Positions 6,436 to 12,495 of a stretch of DNA of 16,998 nt are shown in pieces (within the stretch, counting starts at the first letter, position 1; every line of letters begins with the position of its first letter). The DNA lies in assembly GCA_964523975.1 (NCBI GenBank), contig CAZGBM010000044.1, forward strand, positions 1 through 16,998, in the 5' to 3' direction. The notes beneath the pieces were generated by a model, which searched no databases, had not been told where the DNA came from, and saw only the letters and a list, made by a program, of their open reading frames with translations. Both the position numbers and the translations under genes were made by a program. The DNA comes from JAFGHJ01 sp964523975 (GTDB lineage: Bacteria > Hydrothermota > UBA3072).

Positions 6436-6600
6436 ATGGATAAATACGAATGCACATTCTGTGGTTACATATATGACCCTGAAGACGGCGACCCCGAAAA
6501 CGGAGTCGAGCCGGGAACTCCATTTGAAGAGCTTCCGGAAAACTGGGTTTGCCCGATTTGCGGGGTTGGTAAGGAAGAATTCAAAAAAATAGAAAAATAA
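6436..6600 (+). CDS. rub: Rubredoxin
   Basis: A 54-residue one-iron electron carrier. The Fe(Cys)4 site is Cys6, Cys9, Cys39 and Cys42, in the standard contexts CTFCGYIYDP and WVCPICG, with the typical GDPENGVEPGTPFEELPENW loop between. It ends IEK after GKEEFKK, so this is a complete classical rubredoxin. AAGGAGG at 6425-6431 lies 4 nt before ATG 6436. The gene is too short for many ORF filters. The upstream flavin reductase has an Hrb-type tail, so the two may act as a split Hrb. In anaerobes rubredoxin gives electrons to superoxide reductase and oxygen-reducing flavoproteins, and a superoxide-reductase-like gene lies 1.6 kb downstream. The ZIP gene starts 10 nt after the stop. Confidence 0.97.
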   Translation: MDKYECTFCGYIYDPEDGDPENGVEPGTPFEELPENWVCPICGVGKEEFKKIEK

Positions 6601-6610
6601 CACAAAAACA

Positions 6611-7420
6611 ATGAATTTTCCAACTGACATCTCTCCTCCGCTTCAAGCACTACTGGCGACGTGTTTCACATACTTTCTGACCGCACTTGGCGCAGCAAGT
6701 GTTTTTTTTACAAAAGAAGTAAATAAAAAGCTTATGGATTGGATGCTTGGCTTTGCAGCAGGGGTTATGATCGCAGCAAGTTTCTGGTCCCTTCTTGCCC
6801 CCGCAATAGAAATGAGCAAGGGGCAAAGTATTCCAATGTGGGTTCCACCGGCAGTAGGGTTTTTAATGGGAGGAGCACTAATCAGATTAATAGATAGGAT
6901 TCTTCCCCATTTACATTTAGGCTATAAAAGAAACCAAGCCGAAGGAATTAAAACTTCTTGGGAAAGGTCAGTATTACTTGTAACCGCTATAACATTACAT
7001 AACTTTCCGGAAGGTCTCGCTGTAGGTGTTGCTTTTGGTGCCGCAGCTGTTGGCTTGCCTTCCGCATCACTGGGTGGTGCAATAGCTCTTACACTCGGCA
7101 TAGGAATACAGAACTTCCCCGAAGGAATGGCAGTATCAATGCCGCTAAGAAAAGAAGGACTCTCAAGACTGAAAAGTTTCAACTTCGGGCAACTATCCGG
7201 AATTGTGGAGCCTGTAGCAGGAGTCCTGGGAGCGCTTTTCGTAATACACGCTCAAACTTTGCTACCTTATTTCTTAGCCTTTGCCGCAGGTGCTATGATT
7301 TTTGTGGTCGTTGAAGAAGTGATTCCCGAATCTCAACACGGGGGAAACGAAGATTTAGCTACAATGGGTACCATGATAGGGTTTGCGGTTATGATGATAT
7401 TGGACGTCGCACTTGGATAA
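6611..7420 (+). CDS. ZIP-family metal transporter
   Basis: This 269-residue inner-membrane protein imports divalent metal ions such as zinc, iron or manganese. About eight hydrophobic segments are visible. Signature metal-site motifs are HNFPEG at 130-135, QNFPEG at 167-172 and EEVIPES at 235-241. The second motif has Gln in place of the His or Glu found in many relatives, common in the GufA-like bacterial subgroup. A variable loop with HLHLGYKRNQAEG (about 100-112) separates the third and fourth segments. The start is 10 nt behind the rubredoxin stop with no clear ribosome binding site, so translation may depend on coupling. Metal supply for the neighbouring iron proteins is a reasonable inference, but the metal cannot be told. 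Confidence 0.92.
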   Translation: MNFPTDISPPLQALLATCFTYFLTALGAASVFFTKEVNKKLMDWMLGFAAGVMIAASFWSLLAPAIEMSKGQSIPMWVPPAVGFLMGGALIRLIDRILPHLHLGYKRNQAEGIKTSWERSVLLVTAITLHNFPEGLAVGVAFGAAAVGLPSASLGGAIALTLGIGIQNFPEGMAVSMPLRKEGLSRLKSFNFGQLSGIVEPVAGVLGALFVIHAQTLLPYFLAFAAGAMIFVVVEEVIPESQHGGNEDLATMGTMIGFAVMMILDVALG

Positions 7421-7450
7421 AAAAACCAAGAGTAAATCGAAAAAGGAGAA

Positions 7451-7541
7451 ACAACGAATATCACGAATAGCACAAATATTTAAAAAAACAGAAAATGAAA
7501 TTTATAAAAAAAGATTTGTGTAATTAGTGTGATTTGTTGTT
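7451..7541. repeat. Inverted-repeat element of family B (copy 3)
   Basis: The left arm 7451-7481 (ACAACGAATATCACGAATAG, then CACAAATATTT) and right arm 7514-7541 (ATTTGTG ... GTGATTTGTTGTT) are inverted copies separated by about 32 bp of A-rich DNA. They fill the gap between the ZIP and peroxiredoxin genes. The right arm ends 25 bp before the peroxiredoxin start. Confidence 0.75.
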
Positions 7542-7565
7542 AAAAAAACTTTATAGAGGTTTACT

Positions 7566-8021
7566 ATGATAAAAAAAGGCGAAAAAGCACCGGATTTTAT
7601 ATTAAAGGACCAAAACGGGAAAGAAGTAAAATTGTCCGATTTTAAAGGTAAAATAGTTTTGCTTTCCTTCCATCCGCTTGCATGGACCAGCGTATGCGCG
7701 AAGCAAATGCAATCTCTTGAAAAAAACAGGGGAAAATTCAAAAAACTCAACACAATTGCTCTCGGAATAAACGTCGACCCTGTCCCTTCCAAAGCAGCAT
7801 GGGCAAAAGCCTTAGGGATTAAAAACACAAAATTACTATCCGATTTCTGGCCTCACGGTGAAATCGCAAAGAAATACGGGATTTTCAGCAAGTCACAGGG
7901 GTTTTCTTTAAGAGTTAATATAATCGTAAACGAGAAAGGCAAAGTCATCTTTGTGAAAAAATATCCCATTTCTAAACTTCCTGATATAAAAGAGATCATA
8001 GGTTTTCTATCGGTATTATGA
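7566..8021 (+). CDS. Peroxiredoxin (AhpC/TSA family), apparently 1-Cys type
   Basis: A 151-residue thiol peroxidase that would reduce hydrogen peroxide or organic hydroperoxides in the cytoplasm. The thioredoxin-fold start APDFILKDQNGKEVKLSDF and active-site motif PLAWTSVC (Pro37, Thr41, Cys44) match the family PxxxTxxC motif. Arg116 in SLRVNIIV is the expected catalytic arginine. Cys44 is the only cysteine, so no resolving cysteine exists in the chain and reduction must come from another thiol or protein. The start ATG 7566 follows AGAGG at 7555-7559. The stop overlaps the next gene (ATGA at 8018-8021), giving translational coupling. The location 2.3 kb from the perR-like gene fits peroxide-stress control, though I saw no convincing PerR box upstream. 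Confidence 0.92.
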   Translation: MIKKGEKAPDFILKDQNGKEVKLSDFKGKIVLLSFHPLAWTSVCAKQMQSLEKNRGKFKKLNTIALGINVDPVPSKAAWAKALGIKNTKLLSDFWPHGEIAKKYGIFSKSQGFSLRVNIIVNEKGKVIFVKKYPISKLPDIKEIIGFLSVL

Positions 8022-8194
8022 ATATATTGGCCAACCTTATAATACCTTTAGGAATATTGACATACCTCTCTTTAATTCTGGGAATAATATCGGGACTTAA
8101 AAGATGGAAAATCAAACACCATAAGACAATTGCGATAATAGCAATAATATTTGCAACACTACATGCATCACTGGTTATATATTTTAATTTATGA
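8018..8194 (+). CDS. Small two-helix membrane protein
   Basis: A 58-residue protein not matched to a family. Helix 1 is about residues 3-26 (LANLIIPLGILTYLSLILGI), then a basic loop KRWKIKHHK, then helix 2 at about 38-56 (IAIIAIIFATLHASLVIYF). His34, His35 and His49 bracket helix 2 with a 14-residue spacing like that of heme-binding histidines in small cytochrome b or ferric-reductase-type segments; heme binding is only a suggestion. The ATG overlaps the peroxiredoxin stop by 4 bp and the next gene starts 21 bp after its own stop, so it is cotranscribed and probably translationally coupled. The overlap, uninterrupted frame and clean hydrophobic pattern support it as real. Confidence 0.7.
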   Translation: MNILANLIIPLGILTYLSLILGIISGLKRWKIKHHKTIAIIAIIFATLHASLVIYFNL

Positions 8195-8215
8195 ATAAAA
8201 CGAAGGAGGAATATA

Positions 8216-8575
8216 ATGAAAAAAAATAGGCTTTTCAAAATCGTTTTCCTATCGATTTGTCTTTTCTCTTTAAAAACTTACAGTCATTCTCCAACAAAAA
8301 TCGACCTGGATTTTAACAATGAAGAGAAAATATTGAAAGTAGAAGTTCATCATCCCGTACTTTCCCCGGAAAACCATTATATCAAGAAGATAGAAGTTTA
8401 TTTGAACGATAGTTTGAAAATAGTCCAGAACTTCAATCTACAAATAACCAAAGAAAGCCAGAAGGCAGGTTACTTCATTTTCGAGGCAAAAAAGGGCGAT
8501 GTGATAAAAGTTAAAGGAACCTGCAATAAACATGGCGACAAGACTGAAAAGCTGATAGTCCAGGAGAAAAAATAA
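8216..8575 (+). CDS. Exported superoxide-reductase-like (desulfoferrodoxin-family) protein
   Basis: A 119-residue protein with an N-terminal signal (KKNRLFKIVFLSICLFSL), probably cleaved after TYS at residue 23. The mature part looks like the iron domain of desulfoferrodoxin/neelaredoxin: VEVHHPVLSPENHYIKKIEV at 42-61 and CNKHG at 103-107. His24, His46, His54, Cys103 and His106 could supply the four-histidine, one-cysteine iron site of superoxide reductase, although the 46-54 spacing is two residues longer than in classical neelaredoxin. If functional it would reduce superoxide outside the cytoplasm. Related exported proteins that lack some ligands are of unknown role, so activity is inferred. 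AAGGAGG at about 8202-8208 precedes ATG 8216. It lies in the peroxiredoxin operon. Confidence 0.65.
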   Translation: MKKNRLFKIVFLSICLFSLKTYSHSPTKIDLDFNNEEKILKVEVHHPVLSPENHYIKKIEVYLNDSLKIVQNFNLQITKESQKAGYFIFEAKKGDVIKVKGTCNKHGDKTEKLIVQEKK

Positions 8576-8591
8576 AAAACAAAAAAAATAG

Positions 8592-8670
8592 TTTCACATG
8601 TAGATAATATAGTTAATATAGAAATAAAAGAAACAAAAAACTACAGATTCTACATGTCCTACATGTAAAA
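8592..8670. repeat. Inverted repeat of family D
   Basis: TTTCACATGTAGA (8592-8604) and CTACAGATTCTACATGTCC followed by TACATGTAAAA (8641-8670) are inverted relatives with an ATG-TAG palindromic core (CTACATGT). They enclose about 36 bp of AT-rich DNA between the superoxide-reductase-like and nitroreductase genes. The related single copy is at 480-500. Confidence 0.65.
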
Positions 8671-8684
8671 TTAAGGGAGATAGA

Positions 8685-9242
8685 ATGAATGTAAAAGAAG
8701 CAATAAAAAAAAGAAGAGCATACCGCTCTCTCGACCCGGCTCCAATTGACAAAAATCTTATAGAGGATATTGCCGAAAGCGCCTCTCTATGCTGTTCATG
8801 CTTCAACAAACAACCATGGAATTTCGTTTTTATTTACGATAATGATAAACTAATGAAAATGCGTAATGCGCTTTCACAAGGTAACGAATGGGCCTACAAT
8901 GCTTCGATGATTATAGCGGTATTCAGCAAAAAAGAGCTTGATTGTGTCGTAAAAGACAGAGAATACTTTTTATTCGATACAGGTATGGCAGTGGGCATGA
9001 TGATATTAAGGGCTACAGAACTTGGACTTGTGGCTCATCCTATCGCAGGTTTCGATGAAGATAGAGCAAAGGAAACACTTGATATACCCAAAGAAATGAA
9101 GCTTATCACCCTCATAATCGTGGGAAAACATTCCGAGGAAATAAAAAGCGAGTTAAACGAACATCAGGCAGAAAGCGAAAAACAACGCCCACCACGAAAA
9201 TCCTTCGGAGAGTTTGCCTGGATTGACGAATTCAAAAATTAA
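8685..9242 (+). CDS. Nitroreductase family protein
   Basis: This 185-residue FMN-dependent oxidoreductase should use NAD(P)H to reduce nitro compounds, quinones or another electron acceptor in the cytoplasm. The N-terminal flavin-phosphate motif is KKRRAYRSLDPAPI at about 8-21, followed by SASLCCSCFNKQPWNFVFI at 33-51, where the small-residue-rich loop and QPW contact FMN. The second half contains DTGMAVGMMILRATELGLVAHP (about 98-119), the usual dimer-interface helix, and a C-terminal GKHSEE near the family end. A ribosome binding site GGGAG lies 8 nt before ATG 8685. A CysCys-x-Cys cluster in the flavin loop (residues 36-39) is unusual but not enough to suggest a metal. The natural substrate is unknown. 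It is separated from the upstream operon by a family D repeat. Confidence 0.9.
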   Translation: MNVKEAIKKRRAYRSLDPAPIDKNLIEDIAESASLCCSCFNKQPWNFVFIYDNDKLMKMRNALSQGNEWAYNASMIIAVFSKKELDCVVKDREYFLFDTGMAVGMMILRATELGLVAHPIAGFDEDRAKETLDIPKEMKLITLIIVGKHSEEIKSELNEHQAESEKQRPPRKSFGEFAWIDEFKN

Positions 9243-9260
9243 AAACGATTAAAACAGCAA

Positions 9261-9289
9261 TTGACAAAAATATATTGAATCGTTAAACT
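9261..9289 (+). promoter_or_regulatory. Promoter of TPR protein gene
   Basis: TTGACA (9261-9266), a 17-bp spacer and TAAACT (9284-9289), followed by AAGGGGA at 9300-9306 and ATG 9316. Confidence 0.6.
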
Positions 9290-9315
9290 TAAAATAAAAA
9301 AAGGGGAAATTTTTA

Positions 9316-10041
9316 ATGTTATTATTAATTGCTCTATCTTTGATATCGGATACAAATCATATAAAAAAACAACTCATCAAGTCCGACTCTCTATACCTTG
9401 AAAGTTACAAAGACACTACTCTCTTTAATGAAGCTGAAAGAATACTTGATGCTCTTATACTTGATTCAAAAATTATGCAGGATGAGATCTTCTGGAGAAA
9501 ATCCCACCTCTGCTTCGAAAGAGGCTATGCCCTTAAGGAAAACACCAAAAAGAAAGTGTGGCATGAAAGAGGAGAAAAACTGGCAAAATTTGCTATCGAA
9601 AAAAATCCAAATAACCCCGAAGCCCACTTTTGGTTTGCATTAAATAAAGCCGCAATAGGAAAAATAAACGGTGTTTTAAATTCTCTATTCATGGTAGACG
9701 ATCTAAAAAAGGAATCACAAAAAGTTATTGAACTTGACCCCAAACACGCAGGAGCGCATATGCTTCTGGGAGAAATTTATAAATCCCTTCCGGGTCTATT
9801 TGGAGGAGACAAGAAAAAAGCAATCGACGAGTTCAAAATAGCTATAGAAAAAGATTCTCTTTTTACTGCAACCTATGTTATTCTGGCTAAAACATACAGA
9901 GATATCGACAAAATTGAGGAAGCAAAAAAAACACTTAATAAATTATTATCTTTCAAAACATCACGCGATATAAGACGTTTTGAATTATACGATAAAAAAG
10001 ACGCTGAAAAACTGTTAAAGGAAATCGAAGAAAAGGAATAA
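9316..10041 (+). CDS. TPR protein resembling TRAP-transporter TatT-type periplasmic proteins
   Basis: A 241-residue helical-repeat protein. A short hydrophobic start (MLLLIALSLIS) is a weak signal-peptide candidate. TPR-like pairs follow: about 30-70 (EAERILDALILDSK), 85-125 (GEKLAKFAIEKNPNNPEAHF), 140-180 (SQKVIELDPKHAGAHMLLGE) and 180-215 (KKAIDEFKIAIEKDSLFTAT). The LPGLFGGDKKKAIDEF segment near residue 160 is characteristic of TatT-like and related lipoprotein TPR families. I saw no transporter genes nearby, so a TRAP link is only similarity. There is a promoter and AAGGGGA site upstream. The gene converges on the MBL gene with a repeat-filled gap between. It is probably exported and a protein-interaction scaffold; specific function unknown. 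Confidence 0.75.
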   Translation: MLLLIALSLISDTNHIKKQLIKSDSLYLESYKDTTLFNEAERILDALILDSKIMQDEIFWRKSHLCFERGYALKENTKKKVWHERGEKLAKFAIEKNPNNPEAHFWFALNKAAIGKINGVLNSLFMVDDLKKESQKVIELDPKHAGAHMLLGEIYKSLPGLFGGDKKKAIDEFKIAIEKDSLFTATYVILAKTYRDIDKIEEAKKTLNKLLSFKTSRDIRRFELYDKKDAEKLLKEIEEKE

Positions 10042-10050
10042 TTAGGCCAA

Positions 10051-10128
10051 CCACAAAGAACACAAAGCTTTTAATTGTTTTTAACAACAACTCATTTTTT
10101 AACAACAAATAGCACAAATATCATAAAT
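10051..10128 (-). repeat. Family A remnant and family B arm between convergent genes
   Basis: CCACAAAGAACACAAAG near 10051-10067 is a decayed inverse CTCTGTG repeat. 10101-10128 (AACAACAAATAGCACAAAT, then ATCATAAAT) is a single inverse family B arm. The remainder of 10129-10253 is AT-rich, with nothing recognised. Confidence 0.55.
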
Positions 10129-10253
10129 TTTTTTTAACTCATGCTTTTCGACTTTGGGCTAATAAGTTATTAGTATTATTTGAGTAATTCGTTATTCCTT
10201 TTTGGTGTTGAGAAAGGGAAAAACAGCATAACCTCTTTTATCTGTAAGAAATT

Positions 10254-10796
10254 TCAAAAATATAAAGACCTTTCCTCACCAATTGTTGTTTTTGCTCCAT
10301 GACCGGGATAAATAATCGTCTCGTCGGGTAAAAGCATCAATTTATTTTTAATACTTACAAAAATGTCTTCTTCGTTTCCTCCGGGAAACATCGTGTTACC
10401 CCATCCACCTGCAAATAAAGTATCCCCGGAAAAAAGATATTTCTTTAAATAAAAACAACAACTACCAGGCGTATGTCCGGGAGTATAAATAACCGAAATT
10501 TCGTTTCCGTCAAAAGGTATTTTCTCCCCATCCATAAGTTCTCTATCAGCTATATCAATCATATCGGAAGCATGTATTGCAACTCGCGACCGGACCCCCT
10601 CCTTCACGGGAAGCAGAGCCTGGATGTGATCATAATGATTGTGCGTCAGAAGTATCAAATCTACAGTCAAACCGGAGACCTCTTTCATTATTCTATCCGG
10701 TTCCGCCCCGGGATCTATAATTATACCACGTCCCCCGGAAGTGAGAATATAACAATTTGTCTGTAGAGGACCAACAACCAATTTTTTTATATTCAT
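10254..10796 (-). CDS. MBL-fold metal-dependent hydrolase (glyoxalase II-like)
   Basis: This 180-residue cytoplasmic hydrolase has the complete dinuclear metal site: THNHYDH (His52, His54, Asp56, His57), TPGHTPG (His108), SGDTLF (Asp125) and YPGHG (His166). The overall pattern, including NCYI at 14-17 and the DPGA strand at 28-31, is that of the YcbL/glyoxalase II-like branch, which hydrolyses thioesters such as acylated thiols. It ends about 20 residues earlier than many relatives, GEERSLYF, but no motif is lost. The gene faces the TPR gene and is divergent from the DUF362 operon across a 780-bp gap. No clear ribosome binding site precedes the ATG at 10796. The substrate is not determinable. 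Confidence 0.92.
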   Translation of the reverse strand: MNIKKLVVGPLQTNCYILTSGGRGIIIDPGAEPDRIMKEVSGLTVDLILLTHNHYDHIQALLPVKEGVRSRVAIHASDMIDIADRELMDGEKIPFDGNEISVIYTPGHTPGSCCFYLKKYLFSGDTLFAGGWGNTMFPGGNEEDIFVSIKNKLMLLPDETIIYPGHGAKTTIGEERSLYF

Positions 10797-10822
10797 TTCA
10801 TTTTTAAACCCATTACAAAATA

Positions 10823-10850
10823 TGAATAGCTAAAACCCTAATTTTGTCAA
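10823..10850 (-). promoter_or_regulatory. Possible promoter of MBL-fold gene
   Basis: On the minus strand TTGACA (10850-10845) is followed after 16 bp by TATTCA (10828-10823). The -35 box is perfect, the -10 box weak. A -10 alternative is CATATT (10824-10819) at 20 bp. Confidence 0.4.
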
Positions 10851-10891
10851 GTATGAAACTTAACCCATCCACCCAAAACACCAAATAATTA

Positions 10892-11143
10892 GCCACAGAG
10901 ACACAGAGAACACGGAGAAAAAAATATATTTTTGTTGCTTAAAACACCCCACAACACCCTAAAATTGAGCGCGGATAAACGTAGATTCAAAAGAATTTCT
11001 ATTTGTAATTTAAAAAACACCACCTCAAAACCCCAAATATTTCGACAGGATTAACTGGATTCACAGGATTTTTTTGTTTATTGTTTTTACCATTTAACCA
11101 TTTTTCAATTTAACCATTTAACTTAGATTTGAAAAATCTACGT
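10892..11143 (-). repeat. Repeat cluster left half: family A, TAGATT, GGATTAAC and E2 units
   Basis: This part of the 10797-11574 gap has no gene. It holds a clean 26-bp family A unit reading towards the MBL gene (10892-10917, GCCACAGAGACACAGAG ...), a partial E-like ACGTAGATTCAAAAG at 10980-10994, a unit GACAGGATTAACTGGATT plus CACAGGATT (11044-11070, family F), and family E copy 2 (11111-11143). A TTTAACC doublet leads into it at 11090-11118. Confidence 0.75.
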
Positions 11144-11147
11144 ATGG

Positions 11148-11295
11148 AACAACAAATCACACCCCGTTACAGTCATTCTTCCTTACGGGGCAGGCGAATA
11201 GCACGAATATTTTTCAAAAAACAAATTTTATCTTCTATAATTAATAAAAATGATTATTCTTAAATTTATTTGTGAAATTTGTGCAATTTGTTGTT
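11148..11295. repeat. Inverted-repeat element of family B (copy 5), left arm split by 33 nt
   Basis: The left arm is AACAACAAATCACAC (11148-11162), then 33 nt of foreign sequence (11163-11195), then GAATAGCACGAATATTTTT (11196-11214). The right arm at 11265-11295 (TTTATTTGTGAAATTTGTG, then CAATTTGTTGTT) is its inverse. The intruding segment contains CCCCGT ... ACGGGG (11162-11167 with 11185-11190), which can pair as a 6-bp stem. Confidence 0.75.
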
Positions 11296-11370
11296 AAAAA
11301 AACGGGTTGTTGGGGGGCAATAGAAAATCTGTATTTTTTTGGTTAAATATTTTGTTGTGAGAAAGAGTTA

Positions 11371-11424
11371 TTTTGCATTTTTATTTGTCATTTTGCTTTT
11401 TAAATTTTAATATTTGATTTATTG
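11371..11424 (-). repeat. AT-rich dispersed repeat C2 (inverse)
   Basis: Reads on the minus strand as AAATCAAATATTAAAATT followed by GCAAAATGACAAATAAAA, the same family as 2253-2306 and 16950-16998. It lies between the family B element and the DUF362 gene. Confidence 0.6.
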
Positions 11425-11505
11425 CTTTACCGATACTCGAAATCCTAAAATTAGTGTACAGATAAACAGAGATAAGAAAAGCTGAATTACTGTATCATCG
11501 GGGTG

Positions 11506-11533
11506 TTGACAAATAAATAATTATAGCTAATTT
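11506..11533 (+). promoter_or_regulatory. Possible promoter of the DUF362/polyferredoxin operon
   Basis: TTGACA (11506-11511) is perfect. The best -10 is TAATTT (11528-11533) after 16 bp, which is weak. The leader to ATG 11575 would be about 35 nt. Confidence 0.35.
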
Positions 11534-11574
11534 TGAATATAGGTATTTTCAGACCTACAAAACAGGAGGTAAAA

Positions 11575-12495
11575 ATGGACAGAAGAGATTTCTTTAAGAA
11601 AATGTTTTCTCTCGCCGCTCTTGCAGGTATCTCTTCCATTGCTAAACCGATCCCTCTTCTTGCAGAAGAAGACAACAGCAAAATTAAAAAACCTCCAGAT
11701 CTTGTAGCAGTTAGAAACGGAACTCCGGAAGGAATGTTTGACGAAGGGATTAAAGCCTTAGGCGGAATGAAAAAGTTCATACGCAAAGGACAAACGGTTG
11801 TTGTAAAGCCCAATATAGCCTGGACCGCGAATCCGGAAGGAGCCGCAAATACAAATCCGGCTCTTGTTAAAAGAATAATCGAACACTGTTTCGATACGGG
11901 AGCGAGCAGAGTATACGTTTTTGACCATACCTGTGACGACTGTTTTACAACTTACAGGGTAAGCGGAATCGAAAAAGCGGCAAAAGAAGCAAAGGCAACT
12001 GTTGTACAAGCAAACAAAGAATCATACTACCAGGAAGTAAGGGTTCCTGGAGCTCATTTGCTGAAGAACGTCAAAGTCCATGAGTTAATATTGGAAAGCG
12101 ATGTTTTCATAAATGTTCCTATATTAAAAGACCACGGAAGCACCAGAATGACTTGTGCCTTAAAAAACCTGATGGGTGTTGTATGGGACAGGTCTTATTA
12201 TCATAGAACCGACCTCGACCGGTGTATTGCCGAATTCCCGTTATACAGAAAACCGGATCTTACCATCGTTGACGCCTACAATATATTAACGAATGGGCCG
12301 CAATCACGTTCTCTTGAAGACGTCGTAAAAAAAGGCATTCAGCTTTTATCGAAAGATATGGTAGCACTTGATGTCGCCGCTTCAAAAATACTGGGTGAAG
12401 AGCCCGGAAACATAAAGTATATAAGTTACGCAGCCGAATTAGGTTTGGGAATCGCCAATCTTGATGAACTAAATGTAGAGAGAATTGCCCTGTAA
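11575..12495 (+). CDS. DUF362 protein with Tat signal
   Basis: This 306-residue protein opens DRRDFFKK, a twin-arginine motif (Arg3-Arg4), followed by the hydrophobic MFSLAALAGISSIA and a probable cleavage site after LLA at residue 30. It should therefore be exported folded, perhaps with a cofactor. The DUF362 domain fills about 40-290: VVVKPNIAW at 75-83, VFDHTCDDC at 115-123, VFINVPILKDHGSTRMTCALKNLMG at 177-201 and TIVDAYNILTNG at 230-241. Cys120, Cys123 and Cys194 are possible metal ligands, not established. ATG 11575 follows AGGAGG; an upstream TTG at 11533 lacks a signal context and is rejected. Its stop abuts the next ATG with no gap. DUF362 proteins have an unresolved role, and the pairing with a polyferredoxin suggests membrane redox work. 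Confidence 0.87.
   Translation: MDRRDFFKKMFSLAALAGISSIAKPIPLLAEEDNSKIKKPPDLVAVRNGTPEGMFDEGIKALGGMKKFIRKGQTVVVKPNIAWTANPEGAANTNPALVKRIIEHCFDTGASRVYVFDHTCDDCFTTYRVSGIEKAAKEAKATVVQANKESYYQEVRVPGAHLLKNVKVHELILESDVFINVPILKDHGSTRMTCALKNLMGVVWDRSYYHRTDLDRCIAEFPLYRKPDLTIVDAYNILTNGPQSRSLEDVVKKGIQLLSKDMVALDVAASKILGEEPGNIKYISYAAELGLGIANLDELNVERIAL

Noticed and set aside
7542..7565. PerR operator before peroxiredoxin
   Set aside because: No TTATAAT-N-ATTATAA-like palindrome could be found with acceptable match; TTTATAGAGG alone is not enough.
11533..11574. TTG start at 11533 for the DUF362 gene
   Set aside because: ATG 11575 has AGGAGG and puts the twin-arginine motif at residues 3-4, as expected for a Tat signal.
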